Below the pieces are notes generated by a model, which made no database searches, was not told the DNA's origin, and saw only the letters and a program-made list of their open reading frames with translations. The translations under genes and the position numbers were made by a program. From Icerya purchasi (Eukaryota; Arthropoda; Insecta; Hemiptera; Monophlebidae), in assembly GCA_039619475.1 (NCBI GenBank), contig CM077116.1, forward strand, positions 29,450,183-29,514,182: a DNA stretch of 64,000 nucleotides, written 5' to 3'. This document shows positions 26,851 through 38,658 of this stretch, one piece after another (the stretch's first letter is position 1; the number at the start of each line of letters is the position of its first letter).

Positions 26851-29415
26851 TATTTTTTTTTTTTTTTTTTTTTTTGTTCTTATTAAAAAGGATTCGTAAC
26901 ATCAGATATTTTAATAACGTCGGATTTTGAAAGGAACGGCAGATCGGAAAAAAGAAAAAAATAATAAAAGTTAGCCTTTTATAATGTTCATTAGGTGGCC
27001 GCTGAAATATTTTATGTTCACATTAATCGTACTACTATTGACGTACTCCCCTCACCGGGATGACGAGTAATTCGATAATAAAACCGAAATTTTAACTATT
27101 CGCTTACATCTATAGAGGACCTTCAAAGAAATAGATACACATCGCCATCGTTAATGCAAATACGTAGGTTTGGAAGTAAGATAATCGTATTACTGCGCCG
27201 CGTTATAATAATTTTAAAATACCATCGCGTCTAAATGCAAACCTCTCTCCAACAGGTAGCCCCAAGGTTTTATCAGAAAATAATTATAACTAGTTATCGT
27301 GTCGTATCTTAACTTCTGGTACTATCCTATCCTCAATTAGAAGCGTGATAGCAATGACCTACATGGTATATGCATACACGTATTACTTACGTCGTTCCCG
27401 TAATTTTATACTGAATCAAATACTGAATCAAATACGAAAAAAAAAAACAAAAACTGATTAAATAATTAATATATTGAGCGATTTAACTTATTTTTGTAAA
27501 CAAATACGCGCAGATTTTATTACGATTTTTTCTTTCATCGTCCCCGAGGAGAAGGCTTTTAAGTACTTTTAAATTTTACGAAAACAATATACGGCCTAAT
27601 TAATAAAATGTAAATAAACTTTCGGGCATCCCTTTGACGTAGCCGAGCTGAAAAATGAACTATCCGAAATGTCATGTTTTAGACATAGCTTTATAAAAAT
27701 ACTTAGAAGTTCAAAAAGCCGTTGTTATCTTTTGTATTTTTATTCGATATTTTACTTCGCAATTTATCCCGCGTTTAACTTTCGATATGTATTACGGTTG
27801 ACACGATAAAAATTAATAATAATGAATTCGGCCGTCAACTAAAGAGCATTATTCTTTTTTTCTCTCTTGTAATTTGCACGTTTTAAAATTATTAAAACAC
27901 CGGATGTTGAATTGACTTAATCGAAAAAAGGGCTGTAAAAACTGACACGAAGAGAGAAACTGAAAAAAAGGGTGGGGAAACACGATTTAAAAAAATGACA
28001 GATTGCGAAAATGTTCTCACTTCCGATCATGAGCATAGCTGATTTCCTTTAAACAATTCTGCGGCGCCAAATGGTGACACGTTCCAATAAATGTTACCGG
28101 CAATTAAGCATTATTACACGAATTGTCGGCGGGCTAACAAATAATGTCATTCACTCGCAATCGGTTCCTCCGGTTTGTTTCCTTTTTGCCTTCAACAACT
28201 CGATACCGCTACTTGTTAGATGTGGAATGTTCCGAAAACCAGAATGATCTCGTTTGTCGGTCGAATTATTTAATTACCGAAGGCCGCAAAATCACAATAA
28301 TAAACCGTAAATATTTAATAACCGTACAAAAAGCGGTAAACTCTTAAATGTTATATTACGCGGAAGTAACATGAAAATCGTGTAAATGACGTTTATAACA
28401 AATTTATTTTCACGAAGAATGGCATCAATCGAATGCAATTCTCTTCTTCAAGAATCGTAGATGAATAGTGTGCGATGGTCCAAGGGGTCAAGTCTAAAAA
28501 GGTTTTCCGCGGTGCAAAGTCCGAAAGATCGAATTTAATATACATTCCGTATCGGCTCGTCTGATGTTCGCATCTACCGTTAAAAATACTTTGACTATTC
28601 AATATTTACTTTTAAACATCATTCTAAATTTATCTGGATCAGAAATTTTGTAGTAAAAAGCAAGGGTCCCATTCCGTTCGTAAACGTTTTTGTTTTTTTT
28701 TCAGTATTTATTTATTTAAAAGTTTCAGTTTTAACCAAATGTTAGCTAACTATATTTAGGTGGAAAAAAAAATCCATTAACACGGAACCATGCGTTGTTG
28801 ATGGGCATAACGGGTGTGTCGAGGCAGTAACCCGATGATTAAAGTTTCCTAACATTTCTGTTTATTATAAAATCATGTATTTTGTTGCACTTAAGGCGCC
28901 TAATGCCAAATTTCGTATGAAGAAATTAAATCGCCTCCATATTAGTAGTATGTTAATATAGCCGCTTCTTACGCTGTTTACCCACCTTCTTGATGATGTC
29001 ATCAACAAACTTCACCCGCAGATTGTTGTGATTCGTAAACATTGACACTGCAGTATTAAACGCGAAGTACTGCGCCAAGGAGGGGTTTAATCGGTTTCTC
29101 TAGCGTATCCGGAACGCAATTTGCGGAGCCGGTTAAATTAAAAACCATTCGTGTGACGCGATCACGTGTAATTTCGACGGGCGCGGCTGGCACCGGCTCC
29201 TCAAACAAACGAAACAGCTCTTCATGAAGCAAACGAGGTAGTTTAAAACGACGGAAAACTGTCCGATACTAGTTGCCGAAATTTCGATGTCACGTATATG
29301 TCAAACGAAAAGAGCATCAAAGCGGATGCTTAAATTTCTCTCTCTTTCTCGCTGCTGCCACTTATTCCCCCTATAAATACTTTTGTACCATTCATAGATC
29401 TCCGTTTGAGGCGCA

Positions 29416-30115
29416 GTGATAAGATTTCCTCGAGATACCGAATTTACCGTGAAAATTTCAATAAAAAATAATCAATTCTGTTCACCTAATTCAACGATTA
29501 CCTGGGCAAGAGGTGTCTTTTCCATCCATAATCGCCTAAAATCATTTTCTCTTCCGAGCTTCTCCTCTCCGCTGTTGGCGAAATTAATCGCTATCCTTTT
29601 CTGTTCGCAGTATATTTACCAAAGTAACTCTTTAGGAAGTTTCCCGGTTTTAACAGATTCCCAGCAGTCACTTCAGCTCTTTGATTCAGGCTGCTCCCCA
29701 CTGCTCATTATTCACGTCATCCAGCTCCTAATGGAGTCAGATACAAAATAGTAGAATGCGATTTCATTCGTCTGGATCCCGCCTCACACCTATGAACATG
29801 ACAGAGTTTATCGACCAGAGAGGAGACAACCATCAGAAGACTCATTCCATCCATTTATTGCGTAAGAAGATTTTAAGAAAAACATCGAACGAACAATGCT
29901 GAAAAGCTGTATCAACAATGCACATGGCTCACTGTACAGCATTCCTATTATACGAAACGAAGAGATGGTCATCAATAGACTAAGGAATCTTCATACAAAC
30001 CTTACACATAGTCATCTGCTGAGTAGTGATTCAGCTCCTTCGTACAATCGGTGCAACACCTTCACATTGTGCAAAAATGTCCGAATTATGCCACACATCG
30101 TGGCGCCCCCCCCCC
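29416..30115 (+). mobile_element. Degenerate non-LTR retrotransposon RNase H / C-terminal remnant
   Basis: Plus-strand frame 29416-29751 shows a decayed RNase H: LLAKLIAILFCSQYIYQSN followed by SFPVLTDSQQSLQLFDS. The position normally held by the catalytic Glu (AEL) is Lys here, and the block around the first Asp is unrecognisable. Downstream, around 29750, WIPPHTYEHD looks like a corrupted WIPSHxGIxGNE. 29960-30110 gives EEMVINRLRNLHTNLTHSHL and then NRCNTFTLC...MPHIV, the usual 'RLR.GHT.LTH.HL...C..C...HI' end of I/Jockey-type LINEs. Stops and shifts lie between blocks, so this is a dead copy. A poly-C run follows at 30107-30117. The family is not the same as the 52- and 58-kb copies, judging by the C-terminal block. 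Confidence 0.75.
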
Positions 30116-30404
30116 CAGCATCGTTACAAGAGAGAATACATACAATCTGTTACAGTTCCATAGATCCATTAATCATATAAATTATAATTAAAACTACACA
30201 CATATATATTATATATTTATTAATGACAACATCATCCTTAACCCGATCCCCACTACTTTTTCTGTCAAACAATTTGTCCAAAATGTGACATTAATTTTGT
30301 CCCGCAGTCGAAAGAATGACGTTACCAGTTTTCCTCGTTCTTCATAAAGTATAGAAGTGTTAGAGCTGGGAATCCAAGGGTGTCCACAGGCGGGGTCAGA
30401 GAGC

Positions 30405-30805
30405 CATGTTTGTATATATATATATATATATATAACTCGATCATTTTGGCCTCGCAAGGGGCTCTGCCCCTTGATCTCTCTTGCTTCCATTTCGGTCTCT
30501 TTCTCTTTTATACTTTGTATGAAATTATCAAAATTTACAACGTAATTCTTACCGGCATCAACACAAAAAAAGATAACATAATCACACAATCCTATCCTAA
30601 CATTTAACTTTCATTATACAAAATTAAGACATTTTTTCGTTACATTTTTTATTACATATTTCGTTAAGTAAAATTCTGACATTTTCTAAATAACAATCAC
30701 AAAAATCCTATAAAATATAACAAACGTTACATAAAATTGGGGCATTTTTTCTAATAGGGGATAGCCTAAAAATCACGTTGTAATTAATATATATAGGTAA
30801 ACTGT
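30405..30805 (+). mobile_element. TA-embedded inverted-repeat element (copy B)
   Basis: Opposite orientation to copies A and C. It starts with a TA tract, then ACTCGATCATTTTGGCCTCG, TCTCTTTCTCTTTTATACTT, TTACAACGTAATTCTTACCG. It ends GCCTAAAAATCACGTTGTAA then TTAATATATA. The two TTACAACGTAATTCTTA-like blocks are subterminal inverted repeats. The body has several TTTCGTTACAT-type short repeats shared with copy A. Confidence 0.75.
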
Positions 30806-30925
30806 AACTGATAAAAATATATGGTCTATTAAGGCATTGTCTCCAAAAAAAAAAAAAAAATTAATTTCAATTCTTAACAATCACAGTAATTACAAGAGAA
30901 AAAATTCGAAGCATTTTCCCCTAGC

Positions 30926-30975
30926 GTATATATATACACACATACATAAATATATATATATATATATATATATAT
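30926..30975. repeat. (TA)n with CA interruption
   Basis: Two TA blocks separated by CACACATACATAAA, just past copy B of the TA-embedded element. Confidence 0.85.
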
Positions 30976-33900
30976 GGCGTTAAAAGCGATCGGTATTTAG
31001 CCGCGTTCCACCAAAATCTACCGTCGTTTGTTAATTTAATGTGCTACTACCGCCTGAGGAACTTGAGCGAAAATCAGGTACTTATGTAATAATTTTACTA
31101 GCGATATATTTATATAGTATTTTTTCTCGTTTTTTCTTTTAAATAAATAAAGATTTACGTGCCCGAGCATATGTCCAATAAGCGCACTCCCGGTCATCCG
31201 ACTGATCGAGTATCAGCGAATAAGCGCAATCGGCTGATTAACTACACTCGTGCGTAAACTGTAGCGGTGAAAGCTACATATATATTACATCACACACATG
31301 CGAGAGGTAGATGGTTAGAGTGGTCAACTAGTTCAAGTTTCCTTAAACTCTGTCCGCTAACAACGTTTTATCGAAATTAAGCCGGAGTAAACTCCAAATC
31401 GAAAAGACCCGAAATTATTACTCGCGTCGGGCTAATTTTCCAGTGGACGAGGAAAAAAAGTAATCGAAAGTAACGAACAACGTGTCAATCCAGAACGTAT
31501 GTAATGTAGAAAAAACGGAGAGAGAAAGAAACGATATATTATACTTAACGAATTCGAATTCTTAAAAGATTATGAAGCATCGGTGATGGTACATCGGTAG
31601 AACTGGCTACTGGAAAGCGACCTTATTTTTTTACACAGCTAAAATTATTCTTCTAAAGACAATTGGTGCGTTAATGGGTAACGAAAAAAAAAAAAAAAAC
31701 TAGCCAGCAATTTGGCACGGCCGAAAATGGTTTTGAACGGGAAAAGTTTCTTAGAAGTTTTTTAACAAACCCCCAAACCAAAAAAAAAAAAAAAAAAAAA
31801 AAAAATAGAACGAAAATTTCTTTCACGTTTGCCAATTACAAAAAATTCCGCTGACCAGACTACAATGGAGGATTTTCACAAATTAATTTAGAAGTGGAAG
31901 GAGCATTTTAAACGACGGTGACAAAGGGGGTAATCGGCTTGCATAATAATGAAAGCGGAGAAAAAAATGCTTATCTGCGGGTGTACAACAGTTACGGGCC
32001 GTCGTTAAAATACGTACACTCCAAAGCCGGAAATCGATGATCACTTACCAAGATAATATTCTAAAATCGAAAGTACAGACACAGTTTCAAACCTTCGACC
32101 GACACGGTTCAAGGTGCCGATCACTTGTCGCGAACGCAAACAGTGTTGCTGTATTATAAGCTAATAGGCGTAGTTAATGATGCACAAAAATATGAAATGT
32201 AAGTCGGAAATGCAAGCAATATTTATCTCACGCAATAACAATACACAGATTAATGGAAGTACGAGTAGCATAATACCGGCACTGCTTCATTCGCTTGATT
32301 ACGAGTTGTAATCGCGTCCGATAATACATGTATTAGTATTATTCTCCTGCAATTTGTATGTAGCGTCCACCGGTTATTGAACTTAATCAGATAAAAGAAC
32401 GCTTTTTTCGAGTACTTTATTGTTTTCCTCATAATGAGGCTCTCTAATAAGTGATTTTTCTACGCTCGATTTATTATATAGCGAAACCGCGATTATAAAT
32501 CGGTGAAAAAATATAGACAGTCGGAGCTTTTGTCGCAATCGGAAAATACCAGTTTTCGACGACTGACTGAAACCGGCTGGTCCTTCTGCTGAATCCGGAC
32601 GAATGGAATGCAGGAAGAAAGAAGAAAACGAAAAGAGACGCAAATATGTGTATGGAACAACTATACTGTATGTGAAGGGTTTACGAACGGATTTCTGTGA
32701 CGGTCTGAAAAGAAATAATCAGATGCGTTAACACACTGAATAAACGGTTGCGAGATTTAAAGGATGATGCGGAGACAGCACTAAGAAAAAAACGTATAAA
32801 CTCCAAAATAATTTAAAAATCGATAAAAAAAAAATTAAAATCGAATATTAAAATATAGCCTAGAGAGGAATTCGAGGACATCATTCCATCTATCGAGAAA
32901 GATGCGAATATATGTATATCTGAATCTGAAAGAATTTTAAAATTTTCTTTCCTAATTAAAGGTAGGTATTCTTTAGAGGTTCGGATAATATCCTTTTTAT
33001 TTATATGTTTCTTTCCTTTCCAACTTTTCCAGAAGAGATGGTCCCGAATTATTACGGTACATTTTCATATGCAAAGTCCTATGCGGTTCGCTTTCGACGT
33101 TTTTTTTAATGACTTTTGCTAAATAATTAACCGGAGTAATTTTTCTGTCTTTTCATTTCCGTTAGTTCGTTGCGAATTTCATTGCCGCGGAATAAAGAAC
33201 AAAAACCGGAAACCCGAGAAACAATTTTGCAACGGACCAGAACAAGCACGATCAGAATTTCTTTATCAGTCTCTTTAAATTGTCCACGCTAAAAGATTGT
33301 GATACGAATGACGAATCACTATCACATGACAGTGAATTTTTATCAATAATGGCGGAAAAACACATCGCGTTGGACTAGCGTCGAAAATCAACACCGCTCT
33401 ATCAGGTTGCTGATACAAACGGTTGCGAAATGCTCGCGTGCATCTGATCTTTTTGACGCAGCCGAAGGACTTCTTACCTACGTTTTAATTATATTTACGC
33501 GTTATTCCTCTGCCTGGTCGCCCCTTCAACAGATTCTGTGAGCGACCTGAATTAATTTCGGCGTTCTCCTGTAGTCGTCGTACAACTGCCGTTATACGTA
33601 TCTCTCAGAATTAGCGGTCACCGAAAGACGACAATCGCACGGAGGCAATAGTAAATAGAGAAAAACAATGGGTAGTTTTTTTTTGCGGTATAATAATCAA
33701 ACTCCCTCGAACGGAGCCGAAGCGAAAAAACGATACCCACAATAACGTAGTTATCAAGCTTGAACGAGGCTCGACTAATTATTTCGGAAGAAACTCCCAC
33801 ATGCAGGATAGCTTCAGAGAGGCCAGAGCAGCCCAGTGGCGAATTTAAATTCGTCAAGCACCTTTGTTTTTTTTTGTTTTTTTTTTTATAGTAATCATTT

Positions 33901-34016
33901 AATGAATTAAATCTACTATCTACTAACGAGTAAATACTGGAAGGCAGAGAACGTAATCGTTTGGAACTATTCAACGAAGAACGTTTGAACATCACTTTAG
34001 AAATATCGAAAATATT

Positions 34017-34115
34017 ACATGATGCTAAGAAAGACACGATGTTAAAAAAGCTACGATGCTAAGAAAACCACGATGCTACGAAAGCAACGATGCTACGAAA
34101 GCCACGATACAAAGA
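34017..34115. repeat. 17-bp minisatellite, about 6 units
   Basis: Unit ACGATGCTACGAAAGCC with substitutions between units. Period is the same as at 42.2 kb but the sequence is unrelated. Confidence 0.9.
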
Positions 34116-36174
34116 ACGAGAAAATTTGAAAGCCTGCGTCTGGTACTATAAAAGAAAAAAAAATGAAAAAAAGAGCGGTCTACCAAACGTTTCTTATTTT
34201 GACTCTGCCGGTAATTTGTCGGTTAAACGTGAACATTTCCAGTTATCATTAGAATCTGGAGAAAAAAAACGATACGACTGTTGTCATTAAGATGTTATTA
34301 CCCGAAGCCCAGCCCAACGACGAAGGAGGCGCGATGAAGGATTGTTGGAGAACCAAGCGAAACAGAAAAGTCCCCAATAACGATTTATATTCATTCTTAA
34401 GATGTTGTACGTTTTCGGTAATTATCATTTTTGGTAATTAATTAACCGGCAGGATGAACAGAGAATTGTACTAATAGGCCGAAATTACTAAGCTCGTTAA
34501 AAAAAAAGGGGAACACACATACCCACACAAAATATACGAGAATAAAACTCCGGTTTTCAAATAGGAAGAAAAACGAAGGAAATAACTGACTAAAATTATT
34601 AATAGTGGTACTGTAGAGGTGGGAAAAAGAAAATAAGTAAAACTTTAAATTTGCAAACTTCAGCCCTCCATATTGAGAAGTGGGAATGTCCGAGTTAGAC
34701 AGATCAGACAGTAATAACGTAGAAATTCTTTTTTTTTCAATTTAATTTGTTCGGCTTCGTCTACTGCGGACACGAGCGTTCGATATCTTCAAAAGTGGCA
34801 TTCGAATATTCTTCACTTAAACAAAAGCAACTAAACACCTGCCGACAAGTTCGTATTCTTGAACTTTATCGTAAACAATTGTCACCGCGTTTAAATAATC
34901 ATTCGGAAACTGCTCATATCTCTAAGTTGCCCAGCAAAAATAATGTCGATTGAACTCTTTTTCATAATTTGTTTTTCATAGCTGTCACGCCGGACGGCCA
35001 GCACTATACTCCATACATGTACACCATGTATTATAGACAATGCTGAATATAAGAACTGCTAATTACAAATCTGGAGAAACTCTGCTTGATTGGTGTTAAT
35101 ATTTTAAAAAAAAAAAAAAAACAAAAAAAAACAAAAAAAAACTGTTGTTCAATGCCATGCGTAAAACGAAAATTCTTCAAAAACTTTAGAAGGCAAATTA
35201 TTTAACGCGCTTCGTCGGACAAGTTTATAGCGACAACTCTTTTTTGTAGAAAATCGTGTAGAGTAAGTGAATTGAAACAACAGATAGGCTTATAATTTTC
35301 GATTGAATAAAAGTTCATTGATTCAAGATTTAACCGCTAAAAGAATTTGCGTACTCATGCAAAATCAATACGAACTTTACAAAAAAAAAAAAAACAAAAA
35401 AACATAAAACTTTCTACTACCACACGTGTTGTAATAAGCCGAATAAATAGAAATCTCAAAGACCACATATGTATTTTTAATGTTTTTTTTTTGTTTTTTT
35501 TTTTCTAATAATAATTTATTACTCTGTTAATTGCTAAAGTCCGCATTAATAAAAAGTCAAAAATCACATATGATATAAATCCAATAGCGGTACTATATGT
35601 TACTTAATTCTAAATGGTCAATTTAAATACCGGTAGAAATAAAAACTATGTACCATTCAAATTATCTAACTCTGACTTGCATGTTATGGTCCCGCATTTC
35701 ATTGTAACTAAACTTTTCGAACGACGATGTCTGCTTAATTAAAACAAAAAGATATAGAAGGCTTTTAAGTAAAAAGAATGTTGTGGTCCTTCTCGAATAA
35801 TAAGTGTGCTTTTTTTTTTATTCGTAGCACATAAAAATTTACAGTACTCGAAGCAATTTCGACATTTAATTTGCGTAATGAATATTAGGGAAACCAGATT
35901 CCTTGATCACATTTTATAAGTTTATTGCTACGGCATAGTTCCACAAATACATTATATATATATATTATATTTTGTCGGGCGTATTCGTACACTTTCATTA
36001 CAGTTACGCAACCGATTTCATCTCACCCTTTTAATTTCAGCTTATCTTAAGTTCACTAAACCTTAACTTCTCGTTCGCCTGAAATTCTTCTACGCTTGCG
36101 CTTAATCCTGCGAATATTTAAAGATGCACAATGTTCGGATGATTCTACCTGCACTTTTTTTCTTCACTTTGTTC

Positions 36175-36179
36175 TATTA

Positions 36180-36218
<39 letters not shown>
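36175..36218. repeat. (TTA)n microsatellite
   Basis: About 14 TTA units with one TTG near the start. Confidence 0.95.
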
Positions 36219-36220
<2 letters not shown>

Positions 36221-36279
36221 CAATTAAAAAATAGTACTCCGATAGATGTTGAAGATTCCAGTGCGAATTATGAATGAAA

Positions 36280-36370
36280 AGGATTCTCAGTGATAGAACA
36301 TCGGTAGAAAATAGAGGAGGCCGTGGTATAAGCCGGTTGTAATGCTTTCGGGTTATTCTTTACTTAGGAA
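36280..36370 (+). mobile_element. Possible tRNA-like SINE relic (second type)
   Basis: TCTCAGTGATAGAACATCGG resembles a tRNA box A plus D-arm (GCTCAGTGGTAGAGCATCGG). A related stretch, GGTGATGGTACATCGGTAGA, lies at about 31586. No good box B is visible in either, so this is a weak call. Confidence 0.3.
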
Positions 36371-37049
36371 TCCCGGTTATATGATAAAGAATTCTATCAA
36401 ATCTGGAAATAAAGTATTGAGAACGAAGGCAACAAAATTCAAAGAGTAACGTATTTCCGCAAAACACGTTTTATAGTCTAGTTTTTTAATTTAACAAATC
36501 GACGCCTTATAAACATGCAAATCAGCGATGACGAGAATTAATTTTTATACACCGAGTATTTACTCGAAGTAAAACAGCATAAAACTTATTTTCATTACAG
36601 AAATAAAATTATTCGGCGGTAACGAGTTTTAAGGTTATGTCAACAAAATATTTTTTTTCGATTAATAATGCGAAATATAATCTCGTGTTTTCGTAAATGT
36701 TCAACAGAACACGTGTAAACATATTATCGATAAAAAAAGTCTCTATTATAGTTATTCGAATTGAAATTCTCGCGCCTCTATATCAATAAACTCCCAACGA
36801 CCACAACTCGTTGAGGAAGGTTCGAAATCAGTTCCGAGAATGATATCAGAATCAAAAGGTATGTTTTGCAAATTACATCAGAAAAATCATATCCCGAAAT
36901 TACCGTTCAAAAGCTATCTGAATTTTTGTTTTTCAGCAGTGGATTTCAGGCACCTCCAGCAGTGGTTTGATGACGGACTTCCACCATTGTAAATAATACT
37001 GTAGGTAATTACACTTAGGGCGGAAAATGTTATTATTAAAATAATAATC

Positions 37050-37105
37050 ATCGCATTAATTTTATCCCGGCATGTTTCGCAGATCAATAAAAAACTTCCG
37101 CATTA
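37050..37105. repeat. Partial inverted-repeat family copy
   Basis: AATTTTATCCCGGCATGTTTCGCAGATCAA closely matches the left arm of the 62.8-kb element in two adjoining blocks (AATTTTAT and GGCATGTTTCGCAGATCAA). A matching right arm is not evident, so this looks like a half copy or a decayed one. Confidence 0.5.
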
Positions 37106-38516
37106 AGCGTTTTTAATTACAATAATACTAGTTACAGTTATGCACCGGAATTTTCGTTTGCGCTAACATTGGAAAAATGATTATTATTGGTGAAATTTTC
37201 AAATAGTATTCATAAAAAGAAGCTTGTTTTCAAAACAACTATCAGGAAATTCTTAATTATCGGATCATTTGTTGTTAAAATGCTTGTTTTGATCTTAAAA
37301 AAAAATTTGGAACGACCCCCCGCAGCCGTGAAACACGCTCGAGTTAATAATATTCCTTACAGGATAGGAAGGACAATTCGGAAAGAACTCGAAGTCTGCG
37401 ATCAACGTAACGAAGTGGCGACGGAAGGAAAAAAGCGAAAGGTGAAGAGCAAGGACAACTGGTTAAAAGGGGAGGGTTCAGCGGAAAATAATTACCAGCC
37501 AGGGAAAACGATGAAAGAGCAGCCATGTCGGCGTTTCAGTCTGAGCGATAACTTTCGCAGTGTAAATAGCGAGCATCGCGATGTGCTCGCTTTCCACTCG
37601 ATTCGTAAACTGTTATAGATATTACGCGTAGTATGTGGTTATTAAAATTTTGTTTGCTAAAAAATTTCAGAAATCCCATCTGCTCCGGGGTCGATATTTA
37701 CAGGAAAAAAAGTCCATAATTTTCAATAGCCAAATCTTAATAGTAAACGATTCGTTGGTGCAATACATAAAGTGAACTGACGAAAGAATAATAACTATTA
37801 TTTCTCTCGAGGCAACTCTAATCAATTCGACCTATGCGAGGAGAAACAACTGCACATTTACACGGTGAAACTTGACTTGGACAGTTGTGTCTGCCGTTAA
37901 ATATTACCAGGAGTTCTCTCTTTTTTTTTTCTTCTTTTTTGGCTAGAGTTTTATTCCGTTTCATTAGGTTGCATGATTTTCACAGTAAAGAACAAATATG
38001 CCCGGAGATGCCTTAGGACACGCATAGCCACTCTGAAAAAAATGATTATACAATATATAACGGAAACCTGTGTAAAGTGGATCAATTTTGATTTTACAGT
38101 TATTATATTTTTAAAACCGTTTTCGTTTCTCACAACGACTGAATTAAATTTTTCTACGGCTTACATGGGGGGGGTTTAAAAAATTAAATTTTTTCGCGTT
38201 AACGGGAAAATAAAAAAAAAAAATCTTTATCTTCGTCCTCCTTTCTTTCTTTTTTTCTTATTATTATTCTTTTAAAAAATGTGCACACACGAGATTTTAG
38301 ATCTGCTCAACTGTATTTACTCGGGATAAAGTTCCGTAAGTGATAAAAGGAAGGAGGCAGTGCTGAATAACCACGTAAATGCACAGTACAACGGGAGAGC
38401 CGTATCTTATTAGAAGAAATTATGACGTAACACAGAGATATGGAGGCTATTCAAAATCTTGAGAAAAGCATTAGATTTTTCTTCCTAAATCTAGAAAAGA
38501 CTAGATTAACCCCAGC

Positions 38517-38658
38517 TGCCCGGGAGCTTAGCTGACTAACGCTCATTGTGTTTCGTTCGAAACTCGATTCGAATTCCCTACTGTAGACTATGTATTGAAA
38601 ATTTAAGAAATATCTTGATGTGTCCATGACAAGCCCAACTACAGAAAAGAAAAAAAGA
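38517..38658 (+). mobile_element. tRNA-derived SINE-like copy, family 1 (diverged)
   Basis: Head GGGAGCTTAGCTGACTAACG gives a box A-like stretch. GATTCGAATTCCC about 35 bases on is close to box B. The tail TGTATTGAAAATTTAAGAAA resembles the tail of the 15.5-kb copy, and a purine-rich AAAAGAAAAAAAG end follows. Confidence 0.5.

Larger units (their letters stand above)
21170..29400. other. Non-coding stretch
   Basis: A+T-rich, with homopolymer runs (26101-26132, 26851-26875), the 22-bp duplication and a compound microsatellite. At 26.1-26.3 kb a minus-strand lysine-rich frame runs straight into an A run, possibly the 3' end of a retroposed transcript, but I cannot identify it. Confidence 0.55.

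Noticed and set aside
37187..37618. 143-codon plus-strand charged frame
   Set aside because: Opens at TTG without an ATG, has no recognisable domain and no clear splice sites. Could be an exon but I cannot support it.
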